In this document: in pieces, positions 61,979 through 64,000 of the stretch
Layout: each line of letters begins with the position of its first letter
How positions within the stretch are numbered: position 1 is the stretch's first letter
NCBI GenBank assembly: GCA_963921825.1
Contig: OY997595.1
Location: 18,221,228 to 18,285,227, forward strand
Length of the DNA: 64,000 nt
Source of the DNA: Erodium maritimum
Lineage: Eukaryota; Streptophyta; Magnoliopsida; Geraniales; Geraniaceae
Direction: 5' to 3'
Position numbers and translations under genes: made by a program
The notes under the pieces: generated by a model
The model's input: only the letters and a program-made list of their open reading frames with translations
Databases searched by the model: none
What the model was told of the DNA's origin: nothing

Positions 61979-64000
61979 ATGTGCACCAGAGGTCACTGGA
62001 GGCCAGCTGAAGACGAGAAGCTTCGCGAGTTGGTCGATCGCTATGGACCTCATAACTGGAACGCCATAGCTGAAAAGCTCCACGGTAGATCAGGTTCTTC
62101 TTTCTTCTTCTTCTTCTTCTTCTTTATTTTTCTTTCTTTTTTATATATATTATTTCAACCCAAAACCTATCAGCTAGGGTTTGATATGCTTATAAGCAAA
62201 ACCATGCACATAATAATATATATGAGAGATGTTTGATTATTTATGATCCGATCCACAACTAAAGAGTTCTTCTACCAGCATATATATGATTATGATATGT
62301 ACTGAATTAAAGACCTTCTTGCTCACATGGGTTAGGCTAGTGGTGAATATCTCTTCACATTTCAGGTCTTTTTGATTCGAATCCAGGTAGATACATTTGT
62401 TTAGGAGTAAGTGTGAGTGATGGGTAGTGGATTAAATTAGACTAAACTAGGATTTTCTTGTATTTCTGTCTGATCAATAAAAAAGAATTAAAAACGTTCT
62501 TTTTAATTGGGTATTGATTTGTTTATAATCACTCATTTCTTGGATTTGTGTGTATGTATATATATAGATGGTAATTGATAAATAATGAAGAGATGGGAAT
62601 GAATTGCTGATATATATGTATATATGTGTGTGATCAGGAAAGAGTTGTAGGTTGAGGTGGTTCAATCAACTGGACCCAAGAATAAACAGAAGCCCGTTCA
62701 CGGAGGAGGAGGAAGAGCGGCTCTTGGCCTCGCACCGCGTCCACGGCAACAGGTGGGCCGTCATCGCCAGGCTGTTCCCCGGCCGCACCGATAACGCCGT
62801 CAAGAACCACTGGCATGTCATCATGGCTCGCCGTTGCAGGGAGAGGTCCAGACTTCACGCCAAAAACGCCGCTCTATCGCTACTCACGAATATCAACCAC
62901 CACCACCACCACAATACTAACGTTAATACTACACCACCCTCTAGAACAACAACGAACCGTGATGGACCCATGATGATCGTTCCCTCCAAGTTTGGTTCCT
63001 TTGTTCAACAATACTGTCATGACACTTCCACATTCGATCATCATCATCACTACCCTTTTAACCCTAGCCAGCCCCCCTTTCTTAAAGATATTCGTAACAC
63101 CACTAAATGTACAGCAGTCTGCAAAGGTATGTATACCATAACCACAAGCACAAATATAATATTTTTTGAGTTATGCATATATATGTTGAAGTTGAACCCA
63201 CTGAAAAAAAAATATAAAGTGTTTTGGTTAGAGTCATATCCAATTAATAAGATTACAAAATATATAACTTGAATCAACAATCAACATATATATTAACTAT
63301 CAATAAGTTATAAACACTCATTTATGTTTAATGTTTAAACATAATAATAGGTGTGCGTTCAACTATCTGTTTGAACTTTTAATAAGTTGGTTTCCTAATA
63401 CGATATCCGAGTTTAATTCATCACAAGCTCAGACTCAAACCCATTCTCTACAAAAAAAAAATTATCAAAATTGTACAAAATGAGCCGCCCTTATATATCT
63501 CTCATCGTAATGGGCTAATCCACTCCTTTAAATAATACACCTCTAAACCCGTAAAACAATGCTTTTCGTAAAGATAAATGTTAAAATATAATTATAATAA
63601 AACTTTCAAATATCAACTTAGGTTTTTAATTGAATTGGTTTTCTGATCCTTTATATACACTATAAGTTACAATAAACTTAGAAAGTTGTGCTCACTTCAT
63701 CTATAAAACTATAAAATAAAAAAATAAAGAGATTGTAGGAACATGACTAGTGATCAGTGAGTTATGTGGTGGACCTTGTTTGCATTTTGTGAATATTTTT
63801 GAACAAAGTGTGAGAGTGAATAAGATCAAGTATATATAAGAAGCCATTTAGTGATGGAAGTATATATATATATTTGGTGGGTGCAGATAAAAAGGAGCCA
63901 ACAGAGTTCTATGAGTTTCTGAAGGTAAAGACGGATCAATCAAACAGAAGCGAAGTGATAGATCAGCTGCAACCAAAAAGGGATGAAGATGAAGATGAAG
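61979..64000 (+). CDS. R2R3-MYB transcription factor, subgroup 21 (MYB52/54-like), partial
   Basis: Nuclear DNA-binding regulator. Exons 61979-62093, 62638-63126 and 63887-64000 (cut by the window end) join in phase; the donors are CAG|GTTCTT and AAAG|GTATGT, the acceptors ATCAG| and TGCAG|. R2 has W7, W27 and W46 ([37 protein letters not shown]). R3 has F59, W78 and W97 ([41 protein letters not shown]). The early start [16 protein letters not shown] and [10 protein letters not shown] are typical of subgroup 21, whose members include regulators of secondary-wall and organ-boundary development. The His-rich stretch after R3 and the [10 protein letters not shown] segment in exon 3 are less conserved. 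The ATG at 61979 is chosen; in-frame codons just upstream (from TTG 61967) lack an ATG. It appears intact. Confidence 0.93.
62094..62637 (+). other. MYB intron 1
   Basis: GT...AG intron at the conserved position splitting the Gly of GRS-GKS in R2. It carries a (TTC)n tract at its start (62095-62130). Confidence 0.9.
63127..63886 (+). other. MYB intron 2
   Basis: AT-rich GT...AG intron after the MYB domain. It joins ...AVCKG to the DKKEPTEF segment in the right phase. Confidence 0.8.

Overview
The window is nuclear DNA from a flowering plant, most likely a eudicot. The evidence is an intron-containing R2R3-MYB gene at the right edge, long AT-rich intergenic stretches, and dense nested Ty3 (Tekay chromovirus), Ty1/copia, LINE, hAT and Mutator-like elements. 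The species cannot be told from the sequence. Only one convincing host gene is seen (the MYB gene, cut by the window end), plus a pair of small unknown genes near 5-6.5 kb. Most of the rest is mobile DNA.

Layout. 0-5.2 kb: two LTR fragments of a Tekay-like family in opposite orientation, with minisatellites. 5.2-6.5 kb: a small coiled-coil-type ORF of 90 codons and a tandem paralogue broken by an early stop. 6.6-9.7 kb: short-motif arrays and a fold-back inverted repeat. 10.9-11.6 kb: a clean hAT-type MITE with an 8-bp target duplication (TSD). 12.3-14.7 kb: a degenerate DUF1985/Ulp1-like gene of the kind carried by plant MULEs. 15.17-47.5 kb: a solo LTR (TSD CTACT) that received two independent insertions. 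The first is a ~1.45 kb Mutator-like element (TSD TTTATTCAA). It contains a Tekay element on + (16615-35560), whose 5' LTR holds a copia element on - (17028-24830). The second is another Tekay element on - (36538-47046, TSD TCATA). 47.67-49.24 kb: a second long-TIR element with a 9-bp TSD. 51.28-53.90 kb: a LINE inside a LINE, the inner one carrying an RRM-type ORF1 but no ORF2. 57.0-59.84 kb: another LTR of the first family, followed by a DUF4283-like LINE fragment. 61.98 kb to the end: a subgroup-21 (MYB52/54-type) R2R3-MYB gene with two introns.

How the parts relate. Target-site duplications at nearly every level allow an insertion order to be read directly: solo LTR, then MULE-like element, then Tekay(+), then copia. 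The Tekay(-) insertion into the same solo LTR is independent. The retroelement genes are all broken. In the younger Tekay copy four of six stops look like C-to-T changes in CG or CHG context, as expected for cytosine-methylated transposons. I found no operon, CRISPR array, phage or new defence-like system. The items most worth following up are the small gene pair, the palindrome clusters shared by Tekay-type elements, and the nested LINEs with an ORF1-only inner copy.
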